NCBI RefSeq assembly: GCF_003289945.1
Contig: NZ_QMBP01000003.1
Location: forward strand, 124,001 to 188,000
DNA: 64,000 nucleotides
Direction of reading: 5' to 3'
DNA from: Mesorhizobium hawassense
GTDB lineage: Bacteria > Pseudomonadota > Alphaproteobacteria > Rhizobiales > Rhizobiaceae
In this document: positions 43,991 through 53,366 of the stretch, in pieces
Numbering within the stretch: position 1 is the first letter of the stretch
How the letters are laid out: each line of letters opens with the position of its first letter
Notes under the pieces: generated by a model
The model's input: only the letters and a program-made list of their open reading frames with translations
Told to the model about the DNA's origin: nothing
Database searches by the model: none
Translations under genes and position numbers: made by a program

Positions 43991-45082
43991 ATGCAGCCCG
44001 CAGCCCCGCGTCACGTGTACCTGAATCTCGACGCCATCCGCGGCGTGGCGGCGATCAGCGTCATGCTCTACCACTTCTCGCCGTTCCTGGCCGACGGCAA
44101 GGTGCTGCCGTCGAGCTATCTCGCGGTCGACCTTTTCTTCCTGCTCAGCGGCTTCGTCATAGCGCATGCCTATGACCGCAAGATCGAGAACGGCATGGGC
44201 TTCGGCTCTTTCGTGGCCATCCGCCTGATCCGGCTCTATCCGCTTTATCTCGCCGGCACGCTGCTCGGCTTCTTCTATCTGCTGGTCAAGAACAGGCTGA
44301 TGCCGGCCGAATACATGCCGCTATCCGAGATCGGCATGCAACTGACGACCGGTATGTTCTTCATCCCGCTGGTGAGCGACGCCTATCACACGATCTTCCC
44401 GCTCAATCCGGCCTCGTGGTCGCTGTTCTTCGAGCTCATCGTCAACATCGCCTATGTCGCGGTCTTCGCGCTCTTGTCGCGGCGCGTGCTGACGGGGATC
44501 GTCGCCATAAGCCTCGTCTTGCTCGTCGTCGCCTCCATCTTCGCCGGCACGCTGGATTTCGGCATGACCGGCAGTACGATCCTCAGCGGCCTGCCGCGCG
44601 TGACCTTCTCGTTCTTCCTCGGCGTGCTGCTCTGCCGCTCGATGGCGCGCATCCAAGGCAGCCTCGGCTTCCTGCGGCGAGGCTTGTGGGTCGAAGGCGC
44701 GATCCTGCTCACACTTGCCGTCTTCGCCATTGCCCCGGCCGGCGGCGCACGCATTGTCTACGATCTTGCCGCGATCGTCATCGTCTTTCCGATCATGGTG
44801 GCGACCGGCGCCGTGGCGCCGACCGCGCCGCTTCTGTCAGGCTTCTATGGCTGGCTCGGGCGGATTTCCTATCCGATCTATATCATACACACGCCAATGC
44901 TGATGATCATCGCCGGGGCCGGAAAGGCCTTCTCGATCGATCCATTCGCGCATCATCCGTGGTTCGGCATCGTGATGGCGGCCCTGGTCATCGTCATCGC
45001 GGACATCGCCACGCGCGTCTATGACGAGCCGGTGCGGCGCTTCCTGCAGCGGCAGATGCAGCGCGCGCGGGCCGTGGCTTAG
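43991..45082 (+). CDS. exoZ: Exopolysaccharide acyltransferase ExoZ (acyltransferase 3)
   Basis: Multi-spanning enzyme of 363 residues that O-acetylates the EPS repeat unit. Signatures: YLNLDAIRGVAAISVMLYHF with the essential His, FFLLSGFVIAHAYDRK, RLIRLYPLYL and about ten membrane segments. A truncated paralogue starts at 13856. Followed by exoQ after 26 bp. Confidence 0.9.
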   Translation: MQPAAPRHVYLNLDAIRGVAAISVMLYHFSPFLADGKVLPSSYLAVDLFFLLSGFVIAHAYDRKIENGMGFGSFVAIRLIRLYPLYLAGTLLGFFYLLVKNRLMPAEYMPLSEIGMQLTTGMFFIPLVSDAYHTIFPLNPASWSLFFELIVNIAYVAVFALLSRRVLTGIVAISLVLLVVASIFAGTLDFGMTGSTILSGLPRVTFSFFLGVLLCRSMARIQGSLGFLRRGLWVEGAILLTLAVFAIAPAGGARIVYDLAAIVIVFPIMVATGAVAPTAPLLSGFYGWLGRISYPIYIIHTPMLMIIAGAGKAFSIDPFAHHPWFGIVMAALVIVIADIATRVYDEPVRRFLQRQMQRARAVA

Positions 45083-45108
45083 AGAAGGGTCAACGGACAA
45101 AATCCGGT

Positions 45109-46380
45109 ATGAAGATTCCGAAATCCATTCTGATCGATCCCGATCGCAACGAGACCTACGGCACCTTCGCTGTCGCGGTCTCCATGATCGCGTTCGCCTA
45201 CTCGCCCAATTTCGGCCAGATCCTGATCCTCGCCTATTACGCCGTCTGGCTGCCGCTGCTGTTTGTCGATTACCGGCGCTTCACCTGGAAGCTCTCCAGC
45301 GCCTGGCTGCCCATCACGCTAGCGGCCTATGTCTGCTTCTCGGTGTTCTGGTCCCAGGCTGCGGGCATCAGCGCGCGCGCGGCGGTGCAATATTCCTCGC
45401 ATATCGTCTGCGCCTATGTCGCGGCGCGCACCATCAGCGTGCGCACGCTGGTGGTGGGCTCGCTGATCGGTATCTTCGTCGTTTTGCTCTATTCACTGAA
45501 AGTCGGCGCTTACGCGCTCGACATCATGGACGGCACAGTCAATTTCGTCGGTGCCTTCGGCTCCAAGAACCAGGTCGGCTTCTTCGCCTCGCTGGGCATC
45601 TTCCTTTGCCTTGCCTTCCTGGTCTTCTATCGGCGCAATTGGCTTGGCTTCGCCTGGACCGCGCCAATCATGCTTTTGTCGGTCTACATGCTGGCAATCG
45701 CCCATTCGGCGACATCCGTGGCCTCGCTGCCGGCCGTGATCGGCATCGTGTCGCTGCTCACCATGAGCAAGGTGCTGTCGCTGCGGTATCGCCGAGTGCT
45801 GTTCGTTGTCGGCGCTGGCGCGCTGGTGATGGCTGTCGTGGCGGCGCTAAACCTCGGCCTGCTGGATGTCGTGCTCGGCATCTTCGGCAAGGATTCGACG
45901 CTCACCGGCCGCACCTATCTCTGGGAACAGGGCTGGGAGGCGGCGCAGCAGCATCCACTGCTCGGCTATGGCTACGCCGCCTACTGGGTGCAGGGCTTTG
46001 CCGATCCGGAACGGCTGTGGGCGGAATTCTATATCTCGACCCGCTCGGGCTTCCATTTCCACAACACCTATGTCGAGAGCCTAGTGGAAATCGGCTTCAT
46101 CGGCGTCACCCTGCTCGCGCTGGTCATCCTGCGCGCTTTCTATGGGCACGTGTCGAAAGTGGTGTTCGGCGACTGGAGCGCCGATTCGGTGGTGCTTGCC
46201 GGCGCGATCGGGTTGATGCTGATCCGCTCCTTCTTCGAGGTCGAGATGCTCGGCCCCTACTTCATGGCGTCGTTCATCGTCTATTACGGCCTGTTCACGC
46301 TGAGCCCGTTGCCGGCTTTCCATCGCCGCAGGGCTGCCGTTCCCGCCGAAGACGATGGCCGCATGCCGGCGCCGATTTAG
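45109..46380 (+). CDS. exoQ: Exopolysaccharide polymerase ExoQ (Wzy-like)
   Basis: Polymerises lipid-linked repeat units in the periplasm. The 423-residue O-antigen-ligase/Wzy-type protein has about 11 membrane segments and the large periplasmic loop with GRTYLWEQGWEAAQQHPLLGYG and FHFHNTYVESLVEIG, the conserved ligase/polymerase region. A convergent 4-bp overlap exists with the permease gene downstream. Confidence 0.92.
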   Translation: MKIPKSILIDPDRNETYGTFAVAVSMIAFAYSPNFGQILILAYYAVWLPLLFVDYRRFTWKLSSAWLPITLAAYVCFSVFWSQAAGISARAAVQYSSHIVCAYVAARTISVRTLVVGSLIGIFVVLLYSLKVGAYALDIMDGTVNFVGAFGSKNQVGFFASLGIFLCLAFLVFYRRNWLGFAWTAPIMLLSVYMLAIAHSATSVASLPAVIGIVSLLTMSKVLSLRYRRVLFVVGAGALVMAVVAALNLGLLDVVLGIFGKDSTLTGRTYLWEQGWEAAQQHPLLGYGYAAYWVQGFADPERLWAEFYISTRSGFHFHNTYVESLVEIGFIGVTLLALVILRAFYGHVSKVVFGDWSADSVVLAGAIGLMLIRSFFEVEMLGPYFMASFIVYYGLFTLSPLPAFHRRRAAVPAEDDGRMPAPI

Positions 46381-48467
46381 GCAGCCGTCGAGCGCGCGAC
46401 GGCGGCCTGGATGAGCCGGTCGGCCAGGATCGCCAGGAAAGCAATCGACAGGCCGGCGATGAGGCCCATGCCCGCATCGGCCTTGCCGAGCGCGACATAG
46501 ACCGCCTGGCCAAGATCGCGCGTGCCGACAAGGGCGGCGATCGCCAGCATCGACAGCGCCGCCATGATGGTCTGGTTGAGGCCGAGCATAACGACCGGCA
46601 GGGCGAGCGGCAGCTTGGCCTGCAGCAGCGTCTGCAATGGCGTCGCGCCCATCTGCTCGACAGCCTCGACGACATCGGCGCGCACGTGCCTGAGCCCGTG
46701 CTCGACATAGCGGATCGGCGGCACGATGGCGTAGAGCATGATGGCGATCAGCGCCGTGAACTCGCCGACCTTGAAGAACATCAGCGCCGGAATGAGGAAG
46801 ACGAATTGCGGCATGGTCTGCAACGCGTCGCAGATCGGCTTCAGGATGCGCGAGACGCGGTCGCTGTGCGCCGCCCAGACGCCGAGCGAGCCGCCGATCA
46901 ACAGGCAGAGCAGCACCGCCAGCGTGCAGAGATAAAGCGACTGCACCAGTTGCGGCCACAGTCCGTTGACCAGGATCAGCGCGAAACCGGCAAGGGCGAA
47001 CAGGCCGAGGCGATAGCCCGCCACCTGTCCCGCAAGCAGCGCGACGGCGAGGATGAAGTCCGGCCAGGGCAGGCCGAGAAAGCCGGTATAGAGAATGACG
47101 CCAGCGGCCAAGACCACCAAGGCTTCCCGTGCACCGAAGCGTCGCATCGCCAGCCCGGCCACGGCCAGGACCAAGACGAAATAGACCGCTGCCATCGTTG
47201 GCGACAGCGCGAAGCCCCAGATGGCCGGCGTGGCCGCTCCGGAAATGCCGACCCGCATCGGCAGCAGCAGGCAATAGAGCACGGTGTTGCGCACGCCATC
47301 GAAGAACCACGCATAGTCGCGGACGATGCCGAGCAGCCATTGATTGACGCCGCCCATTTCAGTCCGCAGCGCGGTTTCGGGCAGGAATGTCGCCCCCGGC
47401 GCGACAAGGCGGATGACGATCGCCAAGGCAAGCGCAACCGCCAGCGACAGTACCAGCCGACGCGGCGTCATCCAGCGCATGGCGCGCGTCGGCCCGGTCT
47501 CCGGCGGCTTGGCGAAGCCGATGGTGAGGCGGTCGATAAGGATAGCGAGCAATGCGATGACCAGGCCGGAGAGGATGCTCTGGCCGAATTCGGCCTTGCG
47601 CATCGACGACAAAACCTCCCAGCCGATATCCTCGAAGCCGCCGATGATGGCGGCGACGATGACCATCGACAGTGCCGCCATGGTCGTCTGGTTGAAGCCG
47701 ACGAGAAGCTGCGGCAAGGCCGTCGGCACCTCGACCTGCCAGAATTGCTGCCGGCGCGTGCAGCCGCTCATCAGGCCGGCCTCGCTGATTGCCGCCGGCA
47801 CGCGGTCGAGCCCGAGCATGGTGTTGCGCACCGTCGGCGGCGTCGCGTAGATCGCCGAGGCGATCAGCCCGACCACCGGCCCGAAGCCGAACAGCAAAAG
47901 CAGCGGGATGAGATAGGCGAAGGCCGGCACCGTCTGCATCAGGTCGAGCGCGCCGTTGAGCACCGGGCGCAGGCGCGGACGGGCATAGCCAAGCACGCCG
48001 AGCAGGAAGCCGAGCACGGTCGAGATCGGCACCGCCAGCAGCACCAGCGCAAGCGTGTTCATGCTCTGCGGCCAATAGCCGGCGAGCAGGATATAGGCGA
48101 GCGTGGCGAGCGCGAAGATCGCCAGCCTTTCGCCGCTCGACTTCAGCGCAAGCGCAGCGACAGCCAGCATCACCGCCGGCCAGGGCAGCCAGGCGAGCGC
48201 CAGCCGCGCGCCGCGCATCGGCGCGTCGAGCAAAGCGGAAAGCGCCCGGAACCCGGGCTGGATGACGGCGACGACCGCATCGGTCACCGCGTTGATGTAG
48301 GACGCAAGCGGCAGCGTCCATTGCTTGGGGAAATTGACCAGCCAGGGGAGCTCGGTTTTCAGAAGCAGGCAAAGGACCGTCAGCACGCCCAAGCCGCACC
48401 AGGGCAAAAGGGCCGGCGCGATGGCGAGCCTTCGCGGGGATCGTGCGATCGCGGCCGGCGCGGTCAT
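46377..48467 (-). CDS. Quaternary-amine/proline betaine ABC transporter permease, duplicated (ProW-ProW fusion)
   Basis: Unusually long permease of 696 residues made of two tandem BPD_transp_1 domains. Each half has its own permease loop motif: GLMSGCTRRQQFWQVEVPTA (first) and QMGATPLQTLLQAKLPLALP (second), followed in both by GLNQT/GFNQT-IMAALSM. Single-domain ProW proteins have about 300-350 residues. A fused pair means one polypeptide can form the whole membrane channel. ATG 48467 overlaps the ATPase stop (ATGA). Substrate class inferred from the ProX-like binding protein. Confidence 0.9.
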   Translation of the reverse strand: MTAPAAIARSPRRLAIAPALLPWCGLGVLTVLCLLLKTELPWLVNFPKQWTLPLASYINAVTDAVVAVIQPGFRALSALLDAPMRGARLALAWLPWPAVMLAVAALALKSSGERLAIFALATLAYILLAGYWPQSMNTLALVLLAVPISTVLGFLLGVLGYARPRLRPVLNGALDLMQTVPAFAYLIPLLLLFGFGPVVGLIASAIYATPPTVRNTMLGLDRVPAAISEAGLMSGCTRRQQFWQVEVPTALPQLLVGFNQTTMAALSMVIVAAIIGGFEDIGWEVLSSMRKAEFGQSILSGLVIALLAILIDRLTIGFAKPPETGPTRAMRWMTPRRLVLSLAVALALAIVIRLVAPGATFLPETALRTEMGGVNQWLLGIVRDYAWFFDGVRNTVLYCLLLPMRVGISGAATPAIWGFALSPTMAAVYFVLVLAVAGLAMRRFGAREALVVLAAGVILYTGFLGLPWPDFILAVALLAGQVAGYRLGLFALAGFALILVNGLWPQLVQSLYLCTLAVLLCLLIGGSLGVWAAHSDRVSRILKPICDALQTMPQFVFLIPALMFFKVGEFTALIAIMLYAIVPPIRYVEHGLRHVRADVVEAVEQMGATPLQTLLQAKLPLALPVVMLGLNQTIMAALSMLAIAALVGTRDLGQAVYVALGKADAGMGLIAGLSIAFLAILADRLIQAAVARSTAA

Positions 48468-49525
48468 TCGCGCGTGCGCCTTGCCTGCTCGCGCTCCAGC
48501 ACGGCGAGCACCGCGCCGGCGCTGAGCAACGCCGGCGGATTGTCGCCCAAACCGGGGACGGTGAAGGCGCCGACGCCGGACGCGAGTTGCGGGATCAGAG
48601 CTTCGAGGCTGGTGTCGGCGGCGATGGTGCGTTCAGGCAGCGCCGCGCCGTTGGCGGGCGTGGCGATGTCGCCGGCCGTGATGACGCGCAGCAGCGGCAT
48701 GTCCTCGGTGAACTGCGCGACATAGTCGTCGGCCGGATTGAGCACGATGTCGGCCGGGCGGCCGATCTGCACGATCTTGCCTGCCCGCATGATCGCCAGC
48801 CGGTCGGCGAGGCGGAAGGCCTCGGCGATATCGTGGGTGATGAAGATGATGGTCTTCTTCAGCATGCGTTGCAGGCGCAGGAACTCATCCTGCATCTGCT
48901 TGCGGATCAGCGGATCGAGCGCCGAGAACGGCTCGTCGAGGAACCAGAGCTCTGGGCCGACCGCGAGCGAACGGGCAATGCCGACGCGCTGCTGCTGGCC
49001 GCCGGAGAGCTGGTGCGGGAACGACACCTCGCGGCCTTCGAGCCCGACCAGCGCGATCATCTCGCGGGCGCGGGCTTCGCGTTCCTTCACCGGCTTGCCC
49101 TGGATCTTCAGTGGGAAGGCGACATTGTCGAGGACGGTGAGATGCGGCAGCAGGCCGAAATTCTGGAACACCATGCCCATGGCGTGGCGGCGCAGCTCGA
49201 TCAGTTCCTTGCCGCTGGCGGCGAGAAGGTTCTTGCCGTCGAGCAGAATTTCTCCGGCGCTCGGCTCGACGAGGCGCGACAGGCAACGCACCAAGGTCGA
49301 TTTGCCGGAGCCGGACAGGCCCATGATGACGAAGATTTCGCCGGTCGCCACCTCGAAGCTGGCGTCGACCACGGCCGGCAGATGCGCTTCAGCGCGCAAG
49401 CGCTCGGCCAGCGCGTCGGGATCGATGACATAGCCGCGCGAGTCGAAGTAATAGGCCGGCCGCCGGCCGTAGACTTTCCAGACATTGCGGCAGGCGAGCT
49501 TGATCGGGCCTAAGGCGGCGTTCAT
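48464..49525 (-). CDS. Quaternary-amine ABC transporter ATP-binding protein (ProV-like)
   Basis: ATPase of the osmolyte importer, 353 residues. Walker A GLSGSGKST, Q-loop VFQNFGLLPH, signature LSGGQQQRV, Walker B LWFLDEPFSALD and ITHDIAEA, with the ProV-type insertion between VYGRRP and the Walker A region. The C-terminus is short for ProV and shows only a partial CBS-like part. ATG 49525 is preferred to the longer frame from 49582. Coupled to the permease. Confidence 0.9.
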   Translation of the reverse strand: MNAALGPIKLACRNVWKVYGRRPAYYFDSRGYVIDPDALAERLRAEAHLPAVVDASFEVATGEIFVIMGLSGSGKSTLVRCLSRLVEPSAGEILLDGKNLLAASGKELIELRRHAMGMVFQNFGLLPHLTVLDNVAFPLKIQGKPVKEREARAREMIALVGLEGREVSFPHQLSGGQQQRVGIARSLAVGPELWFLDEPFSALDPLIRKQMQDEFLRLQRMLKKTIIFITHDIAEAFRLADRLAIMRAGKIVQIGRPADIVLNPADDYVAQFTEDMPLLRVITAGDIATPANGAALPERTIAADTSLEALIPQLASGVGAFTVPGLGDNPPALLSAGAVLAVLEREQARRTRE

Positions 49526-49618
49526 CGGATGCCATCCATGCGAATTGCTCGCCCGGCTCCGCGTACCGCGGAAGCCGGGCATCGATTGCTTTCAGCCTTT
49601 TCCAGGCATGGCGCCCGA

Positions 49619-50560
49619 CTATCCCTTGGCGCCGTCGACCCAGGGTTTCCAGACCGCTTCGTTCTTCTCGACCCAGGCCTTGACCACCGCGTCGAGGTCC
49701 TCGCCCTTCTTATCGACGGCGAGCATCATCTTCTCCTGCTCGCCGGCGTCCATCTTGAACCCCTTGAGCAAGGCATAGGCCGCCGGCCATTTGGCGCCGA
49801 AGCCCGACCAGACGATCTTATCGACATCCGGCGGGGTGATGCAGTGCTCGTTGGTCTGCTCCTTGCAGGGCGGCATGGTCACCCAGCCGACATCGTTTTC
49901 GGCCAGCGCGTAGTGCGGTCCCCAGAACATCATCACCAACGGCGTCTTGGCGGCTTCGGCGGCTTCGAGTTCGGCCACGAGCGCGCCCTCGGAACCGGAG
50001 GGAACGGCGGTGTACTGCATGTTGTTGTCGGCAAGGATCGTGGCGGCGCGCGAGCCCCAGTCGGCCGGATAGTCGAGGAAGCGCGCATTGGGCGCGGTCT
50101 CCGGCGTCGACAGCGCCTTGATGCAGTCCGGCTTGTTGAGCGCATTCCAGTCGGGCAGGCCGGGGCAGACCGTCTCCATATATTTCGGATAGATCCAGCC
50201 CTCACGCGTCTTCAGATCGAGCTTGCCGATGTCCTCGATCTGCTTGGCGGCAAGCGTCTTCGGATAGATGTCGCCGACATTGTTCATCCACACCTCGACC
50301 GAGGCGCTGAGCGAGCCGTCGGCGAGACCGGAAAACTGCGGAAAGTTGCCGGCGGTGACATATTCGACTTTGTAGCCGAGCTTCTCCAGAAGCTGTCCGG
50401 CGATGTGCGTGGAGACGTGCGCACCGGTCCATTCCAACATGGCGAGCTTGATCGGCTCGTCCTTGGCGCCGAGTTCGGCGCTCAAGCCGGGCGTCGTGGC
50501 GGCAAGCACCAGCGCCAGGCCAATTCCTGCATTTCTCAGTCCGTTGGTTCCATTCGGCAT
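49619..50560 (-). CDS. Quaternary-amine ABC transporter substrate-binding protein (ProX/OpuAC family)
   Basis: Secreted binding protein, 313 residues with a signal peptide (MPNGTNGLRNAGIGLALVLA ending at PGLSAE). OpuAC-type features: LAMLEWTGAHVSTHIAGQLL, aromatic residues for cation-pi binding (VEVWMNN, MFWGPHYAL) and WPAAYALLKGF. The substrate is probably glycine betaine, choline or a related compound. A TetR regulator of BetI type lies near, supporting that class. Confidence 0.9.
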   Translation of the reverse strand: MPNGTNGLRNAGIGLALVLAATTPGLSAELGAKDEPIKLAMLEWTGAHVSTHIAGQLLEKLGYKVEYVTAGNFPQFSGLADGSLSASVEVWMNNVGDIYPKTLAAKQIEDIGKLDLKTREGWIYPKYMETVCPGLPDWNALNKPDCIKALSTPETAPNARFLDYPADWGSRAATILADNNMQYTAVPSGSEGALVAELEAAEAAKTPLVMMFWGPHYALAENDVGWVTMPPCKEQTNEHCITPPDVDKIVWSGFGAKWPAAYALLKGFKMDAGEQEKMMLAVDKKGEDLDAVVKAWVEKNEAVWKPWVDGAKG

Positions 50561-50673
50561 GATCGTTCCCCTGTCTGGATGTTATGGTTCAAGTTTCATC
50601 CTTGATGGCGAGGCTGCCGCTAGCCTCCTTTCCGCGTTCCGCGCGCCACTCCCCTGGCCGCCGGAACAGTCCG

Positions 50674-51711
50674 TTACCGCGCAAAGCTGATGACGTACCT
50701 TCCTTTCGACCGGCCCTGTTCGAGGGAGACAAGCGCTTCCGACACGTCATCGAGCCCGATGATCTCGACGGTCGTCTCAAGTGGCTGCTCGGCATGCATG
50801 GCAACCAATTCGCGCATCTCCTGCCTGGTGCCGACGCTGGTGCCGGTGATGACGACGCCGGTGGCCGTCAGCCATTCCTGGATGAGCGGCACCGGCTGGA
50901 AGACCATGGCGGCGGCGATGATCCTGCCGCGCGGCCGGACGCCCGCGACCATCGCGTCCCAGGTCGCGGTGGTCGGCGCGAAGTTGATGCAGGCGTGGTA
51001 TTTCTCGCCCTTCGCCGCCAACCGTGAAGGCAGACCGCTGTCGCCGATTTCGGTTTCCACCGCGCCATAGCGGCGGGCGACGTCCAGCTTCGCCGGATCG
51101 CGGTCGACCGCGAGCACATCGACGCCGAGCCGACTGGCGATCTGCACCGCGTAGAGGCCGAGGCCGCCGCAGCCGAAGACGATGCATTTTTCGCCGGCTT
51201 TGAGCCCGGCACGCTTCACCGCGCCATAGGCGGTGATGCCGGCGCACATCACCGGAGCGGTGCTCACCGGATCGATGGTACCGGGAAGCGCCACCGCGAA
51301 GCTCGCGTCGCAGACCACATATTCGGCGAAAGCGCCGGGCACGTTCAGGCCGTGGGCGCGATGGTGCTGGCAGAAGGATTCGTAGCCATCCAGGCATTCG
51401 TCGCAGCGGCGGCAGGTATCGTGGATCCAGGGCACGCCAGCGAGGTCGCCGAGCGACCAGCCGCCGACGCCCTCGCCGATCGCCTCGACGCGGCCTATGC
51501 CCTCGTGGCCCATAACGAAGGGCGATGCGGCATGCGGCGGAATGCTCTCGCCGCGCCAGATATGCACGTCGGTATGGCAAACGCCGCAGGCCTGCAGCCG
51601 CACCAGGATCTGGCCGAGACCGGCAATCGGGCGCGGCACGCTGGTGACGTCCAGCGGCTCGCCGTAACTGCCCAGCACCGCGGCCCGCATCGTTTGTGTG
51701 TGCGACGTCAT
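50674..51711 (-). CDS. Zinc-dependent alcohol dehydrogenase
   Basis: Medium-chain dehydrogenase of 345 residues. Catalytic zinc ligands CGVCHTD and GHEGIGRVEAIGEG, structural zinc cysteines CRRCDECLDGYESFC, and the NAD site FGCGGLGLYAVQIA are all present. It is transcribed divergently from the BetI-like regulator and upstream of the osmolyte ABC genes (113-bp gap), so it may oxidise an alcohol derived from the imported amine, or a secondary alcohol feeding the acetone carboxylase nearby. Substrate undetermined. ATG 51711. Confidence 0.88.
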   Translation of the reverse strand: MTSHTQTMRAAVLGSYGEPLDVTSVPRPIAGLGQILVRLQACGVCHTDVHIWRGESIPPHAASPFVMGHEGIGRVEAIGEGVGGWSLGDLAGVPWIHDTCRRCDECLDGYESFCQHHRAHGLNVPGAFAEYVVCDASFAVALPGTIDPVSTAPVMCAGITAYGAVKRAGLKAGEKCIVFGCGGLGLYAVQIASRLGVDVLAVDRDPAKLDVARRYGAVETEIGDSGLPSRLAAKGEKYHACINFAPTTATWDAMVAGVRPRGRIIAAAMVFQPVPLIQEWLTATGVVITGTSVGTRQEMRELVAMHAEQPLETTVEIIGLDDVSEALVSLEQGRSKGRYVISFAR

Positions 51712-51800
51712 CGATAGTCCGTCCGGCAACTGCTTGCCTTCGCAGCCTAGACCTGCGAAAATCATATGACAATACAAAAATTTGTTAGGGCGTACAAAAT

Positions 51801-51819
51801 TTTCGTCGGATATACGAAA
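51801..51819. promoter_or_regulatory. Inverted repeat in the ADH/TetR divergent promoter
   Basis: TTTCGT-N7-ACGAAA (51801-51806 / 51814-51819), directly upstream of the regulator start at 51823 and between the two divergent genes. Another symmetric element, ACAAA-AA-TTTGT, lies at 51772-51783. The first is the likeliest binding site of the TetR protein. Confidence 0.55.
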
Positions 51820-51822
51820 CCC

Positions 51823-52461
51823 ATGACGGCCAAAGCAAAAAAACAACGAACCCGCATCGAGGACATCAGGCGGGTCGAGCTGATCGAAGCGGCGCACCGC
51901 ATCTTCCTGCGCGATGGGCTGAAAGGCCTGACGACGACCCGCATCTGCCACGAAGCCGGCATGTCGCAAGGCATCCTGACCTACTACTTCAAGGACAAGG
52001 ATCAGGTTCTGTTCGAGATGGTGCGCTACGCCAACCGTGTCCTGATGGATGCGGTGGTGATCAATCTGCGCCAGGCCGAGACAAGATGGGATCGCCTCAC
52101 GGCAATCGTCGACGGCAACTTCCCGGAAGAAAAATTCGAGCGCAACACGGCCAATGCCTGGGTGTCGTTCTATGCGGAAGCCGCGCACAATCCGCGCTAT
52201 GCGCGGCTGCAGGAGCTGTTCTACAAGCGCCTGCGCTCGAACATCGGCTCGGCGCTGTCGCCGCTGTGGTCGAGAGAGGAAATCGACCACTTCGTGCGCG
52301 GCTTTGCCGCCATGCTGGACGGCTTCTGGCTGCGGCGCGGCCATTCGGACGACGCCATTTCGCATCTGGAGGCGAGGGCGCTGCTCGTCGAATATTCGGA
52401 AAAGATGCTTGGCGCGGCCATGGTGTCGAAGCTGAAGCGGCTTCAGCTGCAGGCGGCGTGA
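51823..52461 (+). CDS. TetR family transcriptional regulator (BetI-like)
   Basis: Repressor of 212 residues. N-terminal helix-turn-helix (RRVELIEAAHRIFLRDGLKG then LTTTRICHEAGMSQGILTYY) with the BetI-type GILTYYFKDKDQ, followed by a ligand domain with FYAEAAHNPRYARLQ as in BetI C-terminal domains. Divergent from the alcohol dehydrogenase-ABC genes, so probably controls them in response to a choline-like ligand. ATG 51823 is preferred; an in-frame upstream ATG at 51766 would overlap the operator. Confidence 0.88.
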   Translation: MTAKAKKQRTRIEDIRRVELIEAAHRIFLRDGLKGLTTTRICHEAGMSQGILTYYFKDKDQVLFEMVRYANRVLMDAVVINLRQAETRWDRLTAIVDGNFPEEKFERNTANAWVSFYAEAAHNPRYARLQELFYKRLRSNIGSALSPLWSREEIDHFVRGFAAMLDGFWLRRGHSDDAISHLEARALLVEYSEKMLGAAMVSKLKRLQLQAA

Positions 52462-52520
52462 CGTTTTGGAAGGCGTCGCCGGCTGCGAGCGGTTGCAAGC
52501 GCTCCATGCCAGCGCGGGTT

Positions 52521-53348
52521 TCACCATAAAGCTCCGCCGGTGATTTGGATGTTCTCCATGGTGATCCCCCTGGCCAGGTCAGAGCAGAGGAACACCGCGA
52601 GCGCGGCGATCTCCTCCGGTTGCATCATGCGGCCTTGGGGATTGCCTTTCCTGAATTCGTCCATCAGGTCCTCGGCGCTGCGGCCCTTGCCTTCGCGCTC
52701 GACGACCTGCGCCACGTTGCGGCGCATCAGCTCGGTCTCGACCCAGGTCGGGCTGATCATGACGCAGGTGACGCCATGTGCCGCGCCTTCGAGCGCGACG
52801 CAGCGGGTCAGCCCAAGCAGGCCGGCCTTGGAGGCGCAGTAGGCCGGATTGTCCTTCCAGCCGACGGAAGCGGCCGTTGAACCGATGTTGACGATGCGGC
52901 CCCAGCCACGCTCGATCATGCCGGGCAGGACGGCGCGCGTGGTGCGGAAGGCGCCGGTGAGGTTGGTGTCGACGATCTTGTCCCAAAGCTCGTCGGAATG
53001 GCCGCAGACCGGCTGCTCGGCAGTGGTGCCGGCGGCGTTGACGAGGATGTCCGCCGGCCCGATCGCCGCCTGGGCTTCGGCAAAGAAGAGGTTGGTGAGG
53101 TCACTGTCGCGCACGTCGAGATGCACGGCGTGCACCTTCGTGCCGTGGGCCGCAAGCGCCAACCTGACGCGTTCGATCTCGTCGGCGCCGGGATAATAAG
53201 CGGCGTCCACCCTGCCCGCCTGTGGCGGCGCTACATAGGAGCCGACGGCGACATTGGCGCCGGCCTTGGCCAGCGCCGTCGCAACGGCAAAGCCCATGCC
53301 GGAGAAACCACCGGTGACGATGGCGCTGCGGCCGGTGAGGTTGTTCAT
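52521..53348 (-). CDS. SDR family oxidoreductase
   Basis: Classical short-chain dehydrogenase, 275 residues. Coenzyme motif TGGFSGMG, NAAG, catalytic Ser in NIGSTAAS and YCASK. It is at the 3' end of the acetone-carboxylase operon, 18 bp after another SDR. A role as 3-hydroxybutyrate dehydrogenase acting on the acetoacetate product, or as a secondary-alcohol dehydrogenase making acetone, is possible; the sequence does not decide. Confidence 0.85.
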   Translation of the reverse strand: MNNLTGRSAIVTGGFSGMGFAVATALAKAGANVAVGSYVAPPQAGRVDAAYYPGADEIERVRLALAAHGTKVHAVHLDVRDSDLTNLFFAEAQAAIGPADILVNAAGTTAEQPVCGHSDELWDKIVDTNLTGAFRTTRAVLPGMIERGWGRIVNIGSTAASVGWKDNPAYCASKAGLLGLTRCVALEGAAHGVTCVMISPTWVETELMRRNVAQVVEREGKGRSAEDLMDEFRKGNPQGRMMQPEEIAALAVFLCSDLARGITMENIQITGGALW

Positions 53349-53366
53349 CGCAAACGCGCTCCGTGT

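Noticed and set aside
45021..48725. A 1234-residue open frame on the plus strand
   Set aside because: It is the antisense/alternate-frame shadow of exoQ and the ProW-type permease; composition is rich in Arg, His, Asp and Gln, with no domains, as typical of GC-rich opposite-strand frames.
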